A stretch of 64,000 bases of DNA from JABJGO01 sp963921245. GTDB lineage: Bacteria > Pseudomonadota > Alphaproteobacteria > Rhodospirillales > Casp-alpha2. Made by a program: the position numbers and the translations under genes. The notes under the pieces are model-generated. The model saw only the letters and a list, made by a program, of their open reading frames with translations. It was not told the origin of the DNA and did not search any database. Position 1 is the stretch's first letter. The number at the start of each line of letters is the position of its first letter. Below are positions 17,289-27,406 of this stretch, in pieces. The stretch lies in assembly GCA_963921245.4 (NCBI GenBank), contig CAWUEY030000001.1, positions 1,364,001 through 1,428,000 on the forward strand, written 5' to 3'.

Positions 17289-18131
17289 ATGCTCAAACCC
17301 AGGGTGAAAAGGGCACGTTTTTCGCAACGAATTCGCGCCTATTTCTTTGCGGGCATTCTGGTGACCGCGCCGCTTTTCATTACCGGTTACGTGGCGTGGT
17401 TATTTGTCAACTTTGTCGATGACAAGGTTACGCCGCTGATCCCGGCGGCTTACAACCCTGAAACCTATCTCCCCTTCGCCCTTCCCGGATTGGGAATTGT
17501 TGTACTTTTCCTGGGGTTGACGTTTGTCGGGATGTTGATGGCCGGCTTTATGGGCCGCTTCTTTGTGCGCGTCAGCGAGGGCTTGCTTAATCAGATGCCG
17601 GTGATCCGTAGCGTCTACAATGCGGTGAAACAGATTCTGGAAACTATCCTCGCCCAACAATCCAATGCCTTTAGAGAAGCGGTTCTGGTTGAGTATCCGA
17701 GACGCGGTATATGGGCGATCGCATTCATAACCGGAACGACCGAAGGTGAAGTCCAGAACATTACCGTAGATGAATGCGTGAACATTTTTTTGCCAACCAC
17801 GCCAAATCCTACATCTGGTTTTCTTTTGTTTGTGCCAAAAAGAGACCTGATTTCTCTGACGATGACCGTTGAAGAAGCGATTAAAATGGTGATCTCCGGG
17901 GGTATTGTTACCCCGCCCGACCGGCGTCCGCCAAACCAGCAATCCTTTCCGAAAACAGGGGCAACCACTTACGAGGATATGGATATCCTCAGGGAAAAAG
18001 ACGGCATAACGGTGTTGGTGAGCAAGGACTCCCGTCCGGGCGAAAAACTTCAACCTGTTAGCGGAGAAGATATTTCCAAACAGGTTCGAAAAGTGATGAT
18101 GGATCCGATCAACCGGAATGAAGATTCCTGA
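17289..18131 (+). CDS. DUF502 family membrane protein
   Basis: This 280-residue protein has two transmembrane spans (about 24-44 and 64-88), with the basic N-terminus KPRVKRARFSQRIRAYFFAG in front, and a soluble C-terminal domain. The segments APLFITGYVAWLFV, MPVIRSVYNAVKQ and PTTPNPTSGFLLFVP are typical of DUF502. Family function is unsettled. The start 2 nt after the preceding stop was preferred over an in-frame start inside the preceding gene. Its 3' end overlaps recG by 23 bp in convergent orientation. Confidence 0.9.
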   Translation: MLKPRVKRARFSQRIRAYFFAGILVTAPLFITGYVAWLFVNFVDDKVTPLIPAAYNPETYLPFALPGLGIVVLFLGLTFVGMLMAGFMGRFFVRVSEGLLNQMPVIRSVYNAVKQILETILAQQSNAFREAVLVEYPRRGIWAIAFITGTTEGEVQNITVDECVNIFLPTTPNPTSGFLLFVPKRDLISLTMTVEEAIKMVISGGIVTPPDRRPPNQQSFPKTGATTYEDMDILREKDGITVLVSKDSRPGEKLQPVSGEDISKQVRKVMMDPINRNEDS

Positions 18132-20199
18132 TCGCACCATCCCGTTCAAACAGGTAGAGAAGAACCCGCAGGTTTTGACCTCTTTCGGTTTTTAACCCCG
18201 GATCAGTACGCATGATAAGTTGCGCATCCTTTCGAGCCGTTGCCAACAAGTCGGCATGAAGGGATAAATCAGCAACCCGAAATTCTGGTAATCCACTCTG
18301 GCGGGTTCCCAGCAATTCCCCCGCCCCGCGGAGCTCCAGGTCCTTTTCTGCAATCTCAAAGCCATCGTCAGAGTCTCGCATAATGCGAATTCGTTCTTTT
18401 GCAGTTTGTGAAGCGCCAGGTTCATACAGAAGTACACAACTCGACAACCGTTCTCCTCGTCCCACGCGACCGCGAAGTTGATGAAGTTGGCTTAGGCCGA
18501 AGCGTTCCGCATGGTCGATGATCATGATTGATGCCTCAGGCACATCGACCCCGACTTCGACAACGGTTGTCCCCACAAGGATGCTGAGCTCACCGCTGGA
18601 AAACCGTTGCATGACCGCGGTCTTGTCCTTTCCCGACATACGTCCGTGGACGAGACCAACCGTGCACCCCAAGGCATGCTCCAAGAAACGTGCCCGGTCT
18701 TCCGCCGCCGCCACGTCGATCTTTTCAGACTCTTCAACCAGCGGGCAAATCCAGTAGATACGATCCCCATTGGATAGAGACCGCTTCAAACCATCCAAAA
18801 CCTCGGTCATCCGCGATAGGGTGATGGCCCTAGTTTTTATGGGGCGTCTGCCGGCCGGTTTTTCCGTCAGTTTTGTGACGTCCATATCGCCGTAAACCGT
18901 CAAGGTCAGGGTTCGGGGGATGGGTGTTGCGGTCATAACAAGCACGTCTACAGCCCGTCCTTTGGCGGCAAGCTCAAGTCTCTGCTGAACCCCAAATCTG
19001 TGTTGCTCATCAATCACGGCGAGGCCAAGATCGCGGTAAATAACGTCCGCCTGAAATAAAGCATGCGTGCCGACAATGATCTGTGCATCACCCTGTTGAA
19101 TAGCCTTTATTACTGAAGCCCGGTTTTTACCTTTTTCCCTTCCGGTAAGAACAACCACCGAAACCCCCAGGTCAGCTCTTTCGATGATACCCGAAATTGT
19201 TTCATAATGCTGGCGGGCCAGAATCTCTGTTGGGGCCATCAATGCCGCCTGCGCACCTGTTTCAACGACGCTCAGCATGGAAAGAAGGGCAACAATGGTT
19301 TTTCCGCTCCCTACATCCCCTTGCAGCAGTCGCAACATCCGGGCAGGCGTTTCAAGATCATGGTGAATATCTGATACGGCGGATCGTTGGGAATTGGTGA
19401 GCGAATAGGGCAGGGCGTTTATCAATGTCTTTTGCAAAGAACCGTTGCCCTTCCTGGCCAGGCCGCTTCTCTTCCGAGTGCTTTCTCGTACAACCGCTAG
19501 GGCGAGCTGGTTGGCTAGTAATTCGTCATAAGCCAATCGTTGTTTTGCCGTTGTATTATCCTCGATATCTGCTGAATCGGTTGGTTTGTGGTTTGATAAA
19601 ATGCTTTGCTTCCATGATTGCCATCCCTGTTTCACAATCAATGCGCTATCGTTCCACTCCGGTAACTCAGGGATCCTTTCCAGCACCTGGGCCATGGCTT
19701 TGTTAAGCACTTTGTTTGATAACCCGGCAGTGAGCCCGTAAACCGGTTCAACGATCATGATAGAAGCCTTGTCTTTTTCTTCCACGATATGATCTGGATG
19801 GCTGATCTGCAGATTGCCGGAAAACGCCTCGATGCGTCCGCTTACCCAACGCATTTCTCCTTCTGGCAGGAGGCGCTTCAAATAATCCGGGCGCGGGCGA
19901 AAAAACACCAATGATATGGTTCCGGAATCGTCCGAACACCGAACCCGATAGGGGGCTCGCTTGTTTGGCGGATTAATGTGTTTCTCCACCCGCACAGCCA
20001 GGGTCACGACTTCCTGAGGCACGGCGGCTGCAATTTTTGGATGGCGTCTTCTGTCGATAACATTTTCTGGAAAATGCCAAGCGAGATCTAGGATACGGTT
20101 GCCGCCACATGCCTTTTCAATCTGTTTTTGCGTTCGTGCCCCCACTCCTGACAAACCGTCGACGGTGCTGAATAGCTGAAAAAGAATCTCGGGGCGCAT
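18109..20199 (-). CDS. recG: ATP-dependent DNA helicase RecG
   Basis: This 696-residue superfamily 2 helicase reverses stalled replication forks and migrates Holliday junctions. It has an N-terminal wedge/OB domain (about 60-150), Walker A GDVGSGKT (294-301), DEQH box (397-400), TATPIPRT motif III, and motif VI QLRGRVGRGER, then the LELRGAGELLGTRQSG segment typical of RecG. It is divergent from sdhE-mfd, which is a common alphaproteobacterial arrangement. Confidence 0.97.
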   Translation of the reverse strand: MRPEILFQLFSTVDGLSGVGARTQKQIEKACGGNRILDLAWHFPENVIDRRRHPKIAAAVPQEVVTLAVRVEKHINPPNKRAPYRVRCSDDSGTISLVFFRPRPDYLKRLLPEGEMRWVSGRIEAFSGNLQISHPDHIVEEKDKASIMIVEPVYGLTAGLSNKVLNKAMAQVLERIPELPEWNDSALIVKQGWQSWKQSILSNHKPTDSADIEDNTTAKQRLAYDELLANQLALAVVRESTRKRSGLARKGNGSLQKTLINALPYSLTNSQRSAVSDIHHDLETPARMLRLLQGDVGSGKTIVALLSMLSVVETGAQAALMAPTEILARQHYETISGIIERADLGVSVVVLTGREKGKNRASVIKAIQQGDAQIIVGTHALFQADVIYRDLGLAVIDEQHRFGVQQRLELAAKGRAVDVLVMTATPIPRTLTLTVYGDMDVTKLTEKPAGRRPIKTRAITLSRMTEVLDGLKRSLSNGDRIYWICPLVEESEKIDVAAAEDRARFLEHALGCTVGLVHGRMSGKDKTAVMQRFSSGELSILVGTTVVEVGVDVPEASIMIIDHAERFGLSQLHQLRGRVGRGERLSSCVLLYEPGASQTAKERIRIMRDSDDGFEIAEKDLELRGAGELLGTRQSGLPEFRVADLSLHADLLATARKDAQLIMRTDPGLKTERGQNLRVLLYLFERDGAIRNLHSG

Positions 20200-20278
20200 G
20201 ATCTATGGGGCTGACAGATGGTGTGTGAGACTTTATATCGTAGCCGCGTAAAATGACACGAAGTGAGCGGCCTGTTCA

Positions 20279-20530
20279 ATGGACCAGTATCGAAAGAGAC
20301 TGCTTTACAGGGCTTCTCATCGTGGCATGAAAGAAACGGACGCGCTGGTAGGCGGATTTGCCAGATTAAACCTGCCGGCCATGAAACAACACGACTTGCA
20401 GGCGTTTGAGAGTCTCCTCGATCAAAGTGACAATGATCTCATGAGTTGGATACTGGAACGCAAACCGGTGCCTGAAACACCCTACAGCGGCCTGCTCTAT
20501 CAACTAATCGCTTATCGAAAGTCTTTCTAG
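20279..20530 (+). CDS. sdhE: FAD assembly factor SdhE
   Basis: This small (83 residues) helical protein of the YgfY/DUF339 family assists covalent flavin attachment to succinate dehydrogenase SdhA. The diagnostic RGMKETD (residues 15-21) contains the RGxxE motif required in the family. It sits between divergent recG and mfd, with the mfd start 2 nt after its stop. Confidence 0.93.
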   Translation: MDQYRKRLLYRASHRGMKETDALVGGFARLNLPAMKQHDLQAFESLLDQSDNDLMSWILERKPVPETPYSGLLYQLIAYRKSF

Positions 20531-20532
20531 TC

Positions 20533-23500
20533 GTGGAATTTCCCCAAAGCCTGCTGCGGAACCGGGAAACGGTTTGCGCACATGAAGTGCCGAACGGCCT
20601 GGATTCCTTTCTGATCTCAGCGCTGGCACAGGCGCGGGGCCGAGTTCTCGTGTTGGTGCCGGATGATGTAAATTTGTCTAGAGTGCACGATCAGTTGAAT
20701 TTCGTATCGCCTGAAACCGCCTGCTACGTTTTTCCGGCCTGGGACTGTCTACCCTATGATCGGGTTTCTCCGGTTCCCGATGTTGTCGAAAAGAGGCTGA
20801 CGACACTATCGTACCTGGCGGCAAACAATAGTGGAGAAAAGCCGGAGGTTGTCATTGCGACTGTCTCGGCGGTTTTACAAAGAGTTGTGCCCCGCAACGC
20901 ACTTCGCGGAAGACACCTGTCGCTCCACATAGGCGCCCGCGTTGAAGACGATAGCATTCTCCGGTTTCTGAATGACAATGGGTATGTCCGCGCCAGCACC
21001 GTTCTGGAAGCGGGAGAGTACGCCAGAAGAGGCGGCATCATTGACGTGTTTCCCGGCGGCCAGAATAAACCGCTGCGTATTGATTTTTTTGGTGACGAGG
21101 TTGACGCAATTCGCCGCTTCGATTGCGAAACCCAACGGACTGAGGCGGATGTTTCCTCTGTTGTTTTGGGGCCGATCAGTGAGGTTTTTCTGGAGGACTG
21201 TTCGATTTCCCGTTTTCGAAGTCGTTACAGGGAAATGTTCTCGGTAACGGGGGGAGACGATAACCTTTATGAAGCCGTTAGTGCCGGTAATCGCTACAAT
21301 GGAATAGAACACTGGTTGCCCTTTTTCCATGAATCTCTTGAAACGCTCTTTGATTATCTCGGCGATGTGTCAATCGTGTTGTCGGATAATGTCGAGGAAG
21401 CCTGTGCATCAAGACTGGATTTGATAAGCGAATACTACACCGCCCGGCTGGATGCTCTGAGAGAAAGCTCCGTTTCTTTGAACCAATCAGTCTATCGCCC
21501 GGTTGAACCCGTACAGATGTATCTGTCAGGTGAAGAATTCAGCGCGCTTGTTGATCAGATGCCTGCGGTTAAAGTATCACCCCGGTCTATCCCTGAAGTA
21601 TCTGCACAAAAAGCATCTGCACAAAAAGGCGCTGTTTACCAATTGGGAGGAAAGGCCGGGCGCAATTTTGCTGATATTCGGATACAACAGGATGCCGACG
21701 TTTATGCTGCACTCATCCAATATATCAGACAGCAACAAGCGAGCGGCAAGCCCGTTGTTTTGTCCGCACACAGTCTGGGTTCACTCGAGCGTTTTCGAAA
21801 AATACTCTCCGAACACGGTTTTAACACTCTTGTGGATATCGATAGCTGGTCAGATCTTGAGGCACAATCTACTGATCTTGTGGGGATGACCGTCGGGGTT
21901 TTTGACCACGGATTTGCCTGCCCCGAACTTGTTGTCATCACAGAACAGGATGTTCTCGGCGAAAAAATGAACCGGTCGCGGAAAAGCCGCGTTAAACCGG
22001 AGAATATTATTCGCGATGCATCCGTTCTGAATGCGGGCGACTACGTCGTGCACAACGACCACGGCATTGCGCGGTTTGAAAGCCTTCAAACCATAGCGGC
22101 GGGTGGGGCCCCTCACGACTGTCTGCTGCTGTCCTACGCCGGTAATGATCGCCTCTACATTCCGGTTGAGAATATTGATGTTGTATCACGATATGGCGGG
22201 GATGACATAACCGTCACTCTCGACAGGCTGGGCTCGGTCGCATGGCAAGCCCGAAAAGCCAGGTTAAAAAACAGAATACGGCAGATCGCCGATCAATTGG
22301 TACGAGTTGCGGCGGCAAGAGAGCTTGAACCGGCCAATCCCCTGATTCCACAAACCGGTGCCTTTGACGAATTCTGTAGCCGATTTCCATACGCGGAAAC
22401 GGAGGATCAGCAACGCGCTATCGAGGCCGTCATTTCTGATTTGGGGAGCGGCAAAAATACAGACCGATTGGTGTGTGGTGATGTCGGCTTCGGCAAGACC
22501 GAAGTTGCCTTGCGGGCGGCCTTTGTTGCCGCCATGGAAGGCAGGCAAGTCGCGCTCGTTGTGCCAACCACGCTCTTGGCGCGACAGCATTTCGAAAACT
22601 TCAAGGAGCGTTTCCAGGGCTTCCCAGTTGTTATCAGGCAATTGTCCCGATTAACCACAAACAGCGAAACCAAGCTCACCAAAAAGGGAATTGCCGACGG
22701 AACCGTTGATATTATTGTTGGTACGCACGCCGTTCTGGCGAAGGATGTTTCATTTCGGGATTTGGGCCTTTTGGTTATTGATGAAGAACAGCATTTTGGT
22801 GTGGCCCATAAGGAGAGGTTGAAACAACTTCGAACTGATGTCCATGTACTAACACTTACGGCAACGCCTATTCCTCGCACCCTTCAAATGGCCATGACGG
22901 GCATCCGGGATATGAGTTTGATTGCAACACCACCCGTCGACAGGTTAGCGGTTCGAACCTATGTTTTGCCATTTGACTCCGTGATTATTCGCGAAGCTAT
23001 TCTTCGGGAACGTCATCGGGGAGGTCAGATTTTCTATGTTTGCCCACGCGTATCGGATTTGAGCGGTGTCGAGGAAACCATCCGAGAATTGGTTCCGGAC
23101 ATCCGAATAGTTGTCGTACATGGACAAATGCCGACACGAAGCTTGGAGGACTCCATTGTTGAGTTTTATGAAGGTCAGGCTGATCTGCTGATCTCAACAA
23201 ACATCATCGAATCAGGTCTCGACATGCCGCGCGTCAACACGATAATCATTCACCGCGCGGATATGTTTGGACTGGCGCAGCTCTATCAACTACGCGGGCG
23301 CGTCGGGCGGGCGAAAATCCGGGCCTATGCATATTTAACCTTACCGCCAAATCAAAAACTCACGGCAACAGCGCAAAAGCGGCTCGATGTGATGCAGACA
23401 CTGGATCATCTAGGGGCCGGTTTCACGCTTGCCAGTCACGATCTGGATATTCGTGGGGCCGGTAATCTTTTGGGCGATGAACAATCCGGCCATATTCGTG

Positions 23501-24051
23501 AGGTTGGATTTGAGCTCTACCAGCAAATGCTTGAGGAAGCTGTCGCCGAGGCGCGAGGGCTGGAGGGAAGCCGGCAAAAAGACAACGATTGGACACCACA
23601 GATAAATGCCGGTTTGTCCGTTTTGATTCCTGATACCTACATTGCGGATTTACCTGTTCGTATGAACATGTACCGACGTATTGCGAGCCTGAATACGCGG
23701 GCGGAAATAGACGGCATGGCGGCCGAACTTGTTGACCGGTTCGGATCTCTTCCCGAAGAAACCGAAAACCTTCTGCAAACCGTCTCGATCAAACATTTGT
23801 GTCGCAGGGCAAATGTAGAAAAAATTGATGCCGGGCCGGGGGGAGCTGTAATCGCGTTCCATAATGACCACTTTGCCAATCCCGCAGGTCTGGTATCGTA
23901 CATCCAGGAAAATCGTGGCACGGCAAAGTTTCGTTCGGATCAGAAGCTCGTGTTCCTTCGATCGTGGGATAATACTGGTAATCGATTGACAGGCGTCACG
24001 AACATACTGAAATCTCTCGCCCGTATTGCTGAGGGTGGAATAGCCGGTTGA
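20533..24051 (+). CDS. mfd: Transcription-repair coupling factor Mfd
   Basis: This 1172-residue translocase removes stalled RNA polymerase and recruits UvrA. It has a UvrB-homology region at the N-terminus (PAWDCLPYDRVSP; GEYARRGGIIDVFP), an RNA-polymerase interacting domain near 500 (GDYVVHNDHGIARF), Walker A GDVGFGKT (649-656), DEEQ (750-753), TATPIPRTLQM, QLRGRVGRAK and a C-terminal TRCF domain. The start is GTG immediately after the sdhE stop, with weak ribosome-binding site, consistent with coupling. Confidence 0.97.
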   Translation: MEFPQSLLRNRETVCAHEVPNGLDSFLISALAQARGRVLVLVPDDVNLSRVHDQLNFVSPETACYVFPAWDCLPYDRVSPVPDVVEKRLTTLSYLAANNSGEKPEVVIATVSAVLQRVVPRNALRGRHLSLHIGARVEDDSILRFLNDNGYVRASTVLEAGEYARRGGIIDVFPGGQNKPLRIDFFGDEVDAIRRFDCETQRTEADVSSVVLGPISEVFLEDCSISRFRSRYREMFSVTGGDDNLYEAVSAGNRYNGIEHWLPFFHESLETLFDYLGDVSIVLSDNVEEACASRLDLISEYYTARLDALRESSVSLNQSVYRPVEPVQMYLSGEEFSALVDQMPAVKVSPRSIPEVSAQKASAQKGAVYQLGGKAGRNFADIRIQQDADVYAALIQYIRQQQASGKPVVLSAHSLGSLERFRKILSEHGFNTLVDIDSWSDLEAQSTDLVGMTVGVFDHGFACPELVVITEQDVLGEKMNRSRKSRVKPENIIRDASVLNAGDYVVHNDHGIARFESLQTIAAGGAPHDCLLLSYAGNDRLYIPVENIDVVSRYGGDDITVTLDRLGSVAWQARKARLKNRIRQIADQLVRVAAARELEPANPLIPQTGAFDEFCSRFPYAETEDQQRAIEAVISDLGSGKNTDRLVCGDVGFGKTEVALRAAFVAAMEGRQVALVVPTTLLARQHFENFKERFQGFPVVIRQLSRLTTNSETKLTKKGIADGTVDIIVGTHAVLAKDVSFRDLGLLVIDEEQHFGVAHKERLKQLRTDVHVLTLTATPIPRTLQMAMTGIRDMSLIATPPVDRLAVRTYVLPFDSVIIREAILRERHRGGQIFYVCPRVSDLSGVEETIRELVPDIRIVVVHGQMPTRSLEDSIVEFYEGQADLLISTNIIESGLDMPRVNTIIIHRADMFGLAQLYQLRGRVGRAKIRAYAYLTLPPNQKLTATAQKRLDVMQTLDHLGAGFTLASHDLDIRGAGNLLGDEQSGHIREVGFELYQQMLEEAVAEARGLEGSRQKDNDWTPQINAGLSVLIPDTYIADLPVRMNMYRRIASLNTRAEIDGMAAELVDRFGSLPEETENLLQTVSIKHLCRRANVEKIDAGPGGAVIAFHNDHFANPAGLVSYIQENRGTAKFRSDQKLVFLRSWDNTGNRLTGVTNILKSLARIAEGGIAG

Positions 24052-24143
24052 TCTATTTACATTGCCTGCATAGACAAGGGTAGGGGCTTCTCCTAGAGTC
24101 TGCATTCTCCTGATGTCCGATTTTCTACAGGGATTTTCAATTC

Positions 24144-25457
24144 ATGCGGCTGTCGCAATTTTTTCTCCCGACACTGAAAGAAACGCCTTCCGAAGCACAG
24201 ATTGTTTCGCACCGGTTGATGCTTCGTGCTGGCATGGTTCGTCAATCCAGTGCCGGTATCTACTCCTGGCTGCCGCTCGGATATCGGGTGTTGATGAAAA
24301 TTCAGAAAATTGTTGAAGAGGAACAAAACGCCATAGGATGTCAGCAGGTGCTGATGCCCACCATACAACCGGCAGATTTGTGGCGCGAAAGCGGGCGGTA
24401 TGATGCATACGGTCCCGAAATGCTTCGTATCCGTGATCGACATGACCGTGATATGCTGTACGGCCCGACAAACGAAGAACAGATTACGGAAATCTTTCGT
24501 GATGGCGTTAAATCCTATCGCGAGGTGCCAAAACTGCTTTATCACATCCAGTGGAAGTTCCGGGATGAAGTACGACCACGGTTCGGCGTGATGCGGGGAC
24601 GAGAGTTTCTAATGAAAGACGCTTACTCCTTCGATATGGATGATGAAGCCGGGCGGGTTTCCTACAACAAGTTCTTTTTATCTTACTTGCGGACGTATGC
24701 CCGAATGGGCCTGAAGGCTATCCCCATGGCCGCCGATACCGGACCTATCGGCGGTGATATGAGCCATGAGTTTCTAATTTTGGCGGAAACGGGCGAAAGC
24801 GAGATTGCATGTCATAAAGATTTTCTGGAAATGGATTGGGCAGAACAAGATATCGATTTCAACAGTGATCTGGGCCCCATGGTCAGGCAGTTCACCGCCA
24901 AATATGCTGCCACCGATGAAAAAAGAGACCGAGATGTCGAAAAATCTCTGGGCGATGATTTGATATCCGCGCGAGGTATCGAAGTTGGCCACATCTTCCA
25001 TTTTGGTACCAAGTATTCAGCCCCACTAAACGCATATGTTACGGACGCAGATGGGAATGAAGTAACTGTGTCCATGGGATCCTACGGTATCGGTGTTTCG
25101 CGTCTTGTTGGTGCGATCATCGAAGCATCACATGACGATGGCGGCATTATCTGGCCGGAGAGTGTTGCGCCTTTTAAGGTCGGCATAATCAATCTGAAAG
25201 CCGGCGATGCGGTTTGTGACGCGGCATGTGAAAGAATTTACAATGATCTTGGCGTGGCGGGCCGGGAAGCCCTGCTGGATGATAGGGAGATCAGAGCCGG
25301 CGCTAAGTTTGCCGATATGGACCTTATCGGTCTCCCCTGGCAAATCATAGCAGGCCCGCGCGGCTTGGCTGACGGAAATGTTGAACTCAAGAACCGCGCA
25401 ACGGGCGAGCGTCAGGAAATCAGTATTGAATCCGCATTGAACCGGGTTTCCGGATAA
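24144..25457 (+). CDS. proS: Prolyl-tRNA synthetase, short alphaproteobacterial form
   Basis: This is a 437-residue class II aminoacyl-tRNA synthetase. Motif 2 is FRDEVRPRFGVMRGREF and motif 3 GSYGIGVSRLVGAI; the C-terminal anticodon-binding domain begins near 340. It lacks the roughly 180-residue editing insertion of E. coli ProRS, as known for alphaproteobacteria, where a free-standing editing protein may clear mischarged Ala-tRNA. It is 92 bp after mfd and 18 bp before lolC. Confidence 0.97.
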   Translation: MRLSQFFLPTLKETPSEAQIVSHRLMLRAGMVRQSSAGIYSWLPLGYRVLMKIQKIVEEEQNAIGCQQVLMPTIQPADLWRESGRYDAYGPEMLRIRDRHDRDMLYGPTNEEQITEIFRDGVKSYREVPKLLYHIQWKFRDEVRPRFGVMRGREFLMKDAYSFDMDDEAGRVSYNKFFLSYLRTYARMGLKAIPMAADTGPIGGDMSHEFLILAETGESEIACHKDFLEMDWAEQDIDFNSDLGPMVRQFTAKYAATDEKRDRDVEKSLGDDLISARGIEVGHIFHFGTKYSAPLNAYVTDADGNEVTVSMGSYGIGVSRLVGAIIEASHDDGGIIWPESVAPFKVGIINLKAGDAVCDAACERIYNDLGVAGREALLDDREIRAGAKFADMDLIGLPWQIIAGPRGLADGNVELKNRATGERQEISIESALNRVSG

Positions 25458-25475
25458 TCTTGGAATTGCAGGCGA

Positions 25476-26720
25476 ATGTTTTCCGCTTTTGAATGGATGT
25501 TGGCATTTCGCTATTTAAGAGCGCGGCGACAGGAAGGATTCATTTCTGTCATTGCCTGGTTCTCACTGCTCGGAATTTGCCTCGGCGTTGCAACGCTGAT
25601 TATTGTTATGTCCGTAATGAACGGTTTTCGCGATGAGTTGCTTGGGCGCATTCTCGGAATCAACGGTCATTTGAATGTTGTCGCGCAAGGACAGGTTATC
25701 ACAGATTACGAAGCTATGCAGGAACGCCTAGAGGGTCTAGAAGGCGTGGTGATGGTCAGTCCCATGATCGAAGGCCAGGTCATGGCCACGAACAAGGGGG
25801 CGGCGCAAGGGGCGGTTGTCAGAGGACTGAGTTCTGCGGACCTACTGACCAGGCAACTTGTGGCCGCAAACATTATCGCCGGTGACCTCCAGAAGTTTTC
25901 AGACAAGAATGCGGTCGTCATTGGCTACAGGTTGGCGCAAAAGCTCGGTGTGCATCCAGGCGGTACCATAAACCTCATATCACCCAAAGGCACCGTAACC
26001 GCATTTGGAACAGTTCCGCGGATGAAATCCTATACCGTCGTCGCGTTGTTCGAAATTGGTATGTATGAATATGACTCCGGGTTTATTTTCATGTCTTTGG
26101 CTTCCGCTCAGGTCTATTTTGGACGCAAAAACGGCGTGACGAACCTGGAGGTTTTTGTTGAAAACCCCTCCCGGGCTCCAGATATGGTTTCCGAAATAGC
26201 TCTCCTGGCAGGACCCCAGACAAGAGTACATGACTGGCAACGGGCGAACGCCAGTTTTTTCAACGCGATACAGGTGGAACGCAACGTGATGTTCCTGATT
26301 CTAACCCTGATTATCATTGTTGCGGCGTTCAACATTATCTCCAGCATGATTATGCTCGTTAAAGATAAAGGAACAGATATCGCTATTCTTCGAACCATGG
26401 GGGCCACACGCGGGGCCATCATGCGGGTGTTTTTCATCAGTGGGACAAGTATTGGGGTCATTGGCACCCTAGCAGGTCTCGCAGTGGGATTGGCTTTTGC
26501 CTCCAACATTGAGTCCATCCGTCGTTTTATCGAGGGACTGAGTGGGGCTGAATTATTTGCAGCGGAGATATATTTCCTTTCTCAGTTACCGGCAATCGTC
26601 GACCCGGTTGAGGTGACCGCCGTGGTCCTCATGGGGTTGGGATTATCTATTCTTGCAACCCTCTACCCTTCCTGGCGCGCCGCAAAAATCGACCCGGCCG
26701 AGGCTTTGCGGTATGGTTGA
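25476..26720 (+). CDS. lolC: Lipoprotein-releasing system permease LolC/LolE
   Basis: This 414-residue inner-membrane protein has one N-terminal span (about 24-46), a periplasmic domain of about 225 residues and three C-terminal spans (FtsX-like). RYLRARRQEGFISVIAWFS and the coupling region RTMGATRGAIMRVF are family marks. With LolD it extracts outer-membrane lipoproteins from the inner membrane and hands them to LolA. A single permease gene suggests a homodimeric LolF-like arrangement. The stop overlaps the lolD start by 8 nt. Confidence 0.94.
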   Translation: MFSAFEWMLAFRYLRARRQEGFISVIAWFSLLGICLGVATLIIVMSVMNGFRDELLGRILGINGHLNVVAQGQVITDYEAMQERLEGLEGVVMVSPMIEGQVMATNKGAAQGAVVRGLSSADLLTRQLVAANIIAGDLQKFSDKNAVVIGYRLAQKLGVHPGGTINLISPKGTVTAFGTVPRMKSYTVVALFEIGMYEYDSGFIFMSLASAQVYFGRKNGVTNLEVFVENPSRAPDMVSEIALLAGPQTRVHDWQRANASFFNAIQVERNVMFLILTLIIIVAAFNIISSMIMLVKDKGTDIAILRTMGATRGAIMRVFFISGTSIGVIGTLAGLAVGLAFASNIESIRRFIEGLSGAELFAAEIYFLSQLPAIVDPVEVTAVVLMGLGLSILATLYPSWRAAKIDPAEALRYG

Positions 26721-27405
26721 GCAATCCAGCGTTTTAATCCTGGAAAAGGTCCGGAGAACCTTTCGGCAGGGGCAACAAGAGCTGGAGGTTTTGCGTTCCG
26801 TGGACCTTCAGGTACACCCCGGTGAAATGGTCGCCATGATCGGGCCATCGGGAGCAGGGAAATCCACGCTCCTGCACGTTGCCGGATTGCTTGAACCACC
26901 AGATCAGGGACGGGTCGTCGTTGGCGATATTGATTGTCGACAGTTGAATGATGACGAAAGAACGCGTATTCGGCGCGACCTTCTTGGTTTTGTCTACCAA
27001 CACCATCACTTGCTTCCTGAATTTTCAGCGGTGGAAAACATAGTTGTGCCGCAACGTGTCGCCGGTATTCCGAAGAAAACGGCTTTGGAGCGGGCAATAA
27101 AACTCCTGACCCTGATGGGCCTCGATAATCGCGCAAGCCATCGCCCGGCAAAATTATCCGGGGGTGAGCGGCAACGCGTGGCTATTGCTCGGGCACTTGC
27201 CAATGTGCCCAGGGTTTTATTGGCCGATGAACCGACGGGGAATCTCGACCCCGAAACGGCAAAAGACGTGTTTGGTTTATTGATAAAGATCGCTCGTGGG
27301 GCTCAACTCGCCTGTATTGTTGCAACCCACAACCTCGAGCTCGCACAGGCAATGGACCGCATCGTCCGTCTGGAAGACGGTCGGTTAGTGCCTCACGTAC
27401 CGTGA
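26713..27405 (+). CDS. lolD: Lipoprotein-releasing system ATPase LolD
   Basis: This 230-residue ABC ATPase has Walker A GPSGAGKST, signature LSGGERQRVAIARAL, Walker B VLLADEPTGNLD and H-loop VATHN. YQHHHLLPEFSAVENI is typical of LolD. The ATG that overlaps the lolC stop was preferred over an in-frame start 20 codons upstream that lies deep within lolC. It powers LolC. Its stop is 1 nt from the stop of convergent azlD. Confidence 0.95.
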   Translation: MVEQSSVLILEKVRRTFRQGQQELEVLRSVDLQVHPGEMVAMIGPSGAGKSTLLHVAGLLEPPDQGRVVVGDIDCRQLNDDERTRIRRDLLGFVYQHHHLLPEFSAVENIVVPQRVAGIPKKTALERAIKLLTLMGLDNRASHRPAKLSGGERQRVAIARALANVPRVLLADEPTGNLDPETAKDVFGLLIKIARGAQLACIVATHNLELAQAMDRIVRLEDGRLVPHVP

Positions 27406-27406
27406 C

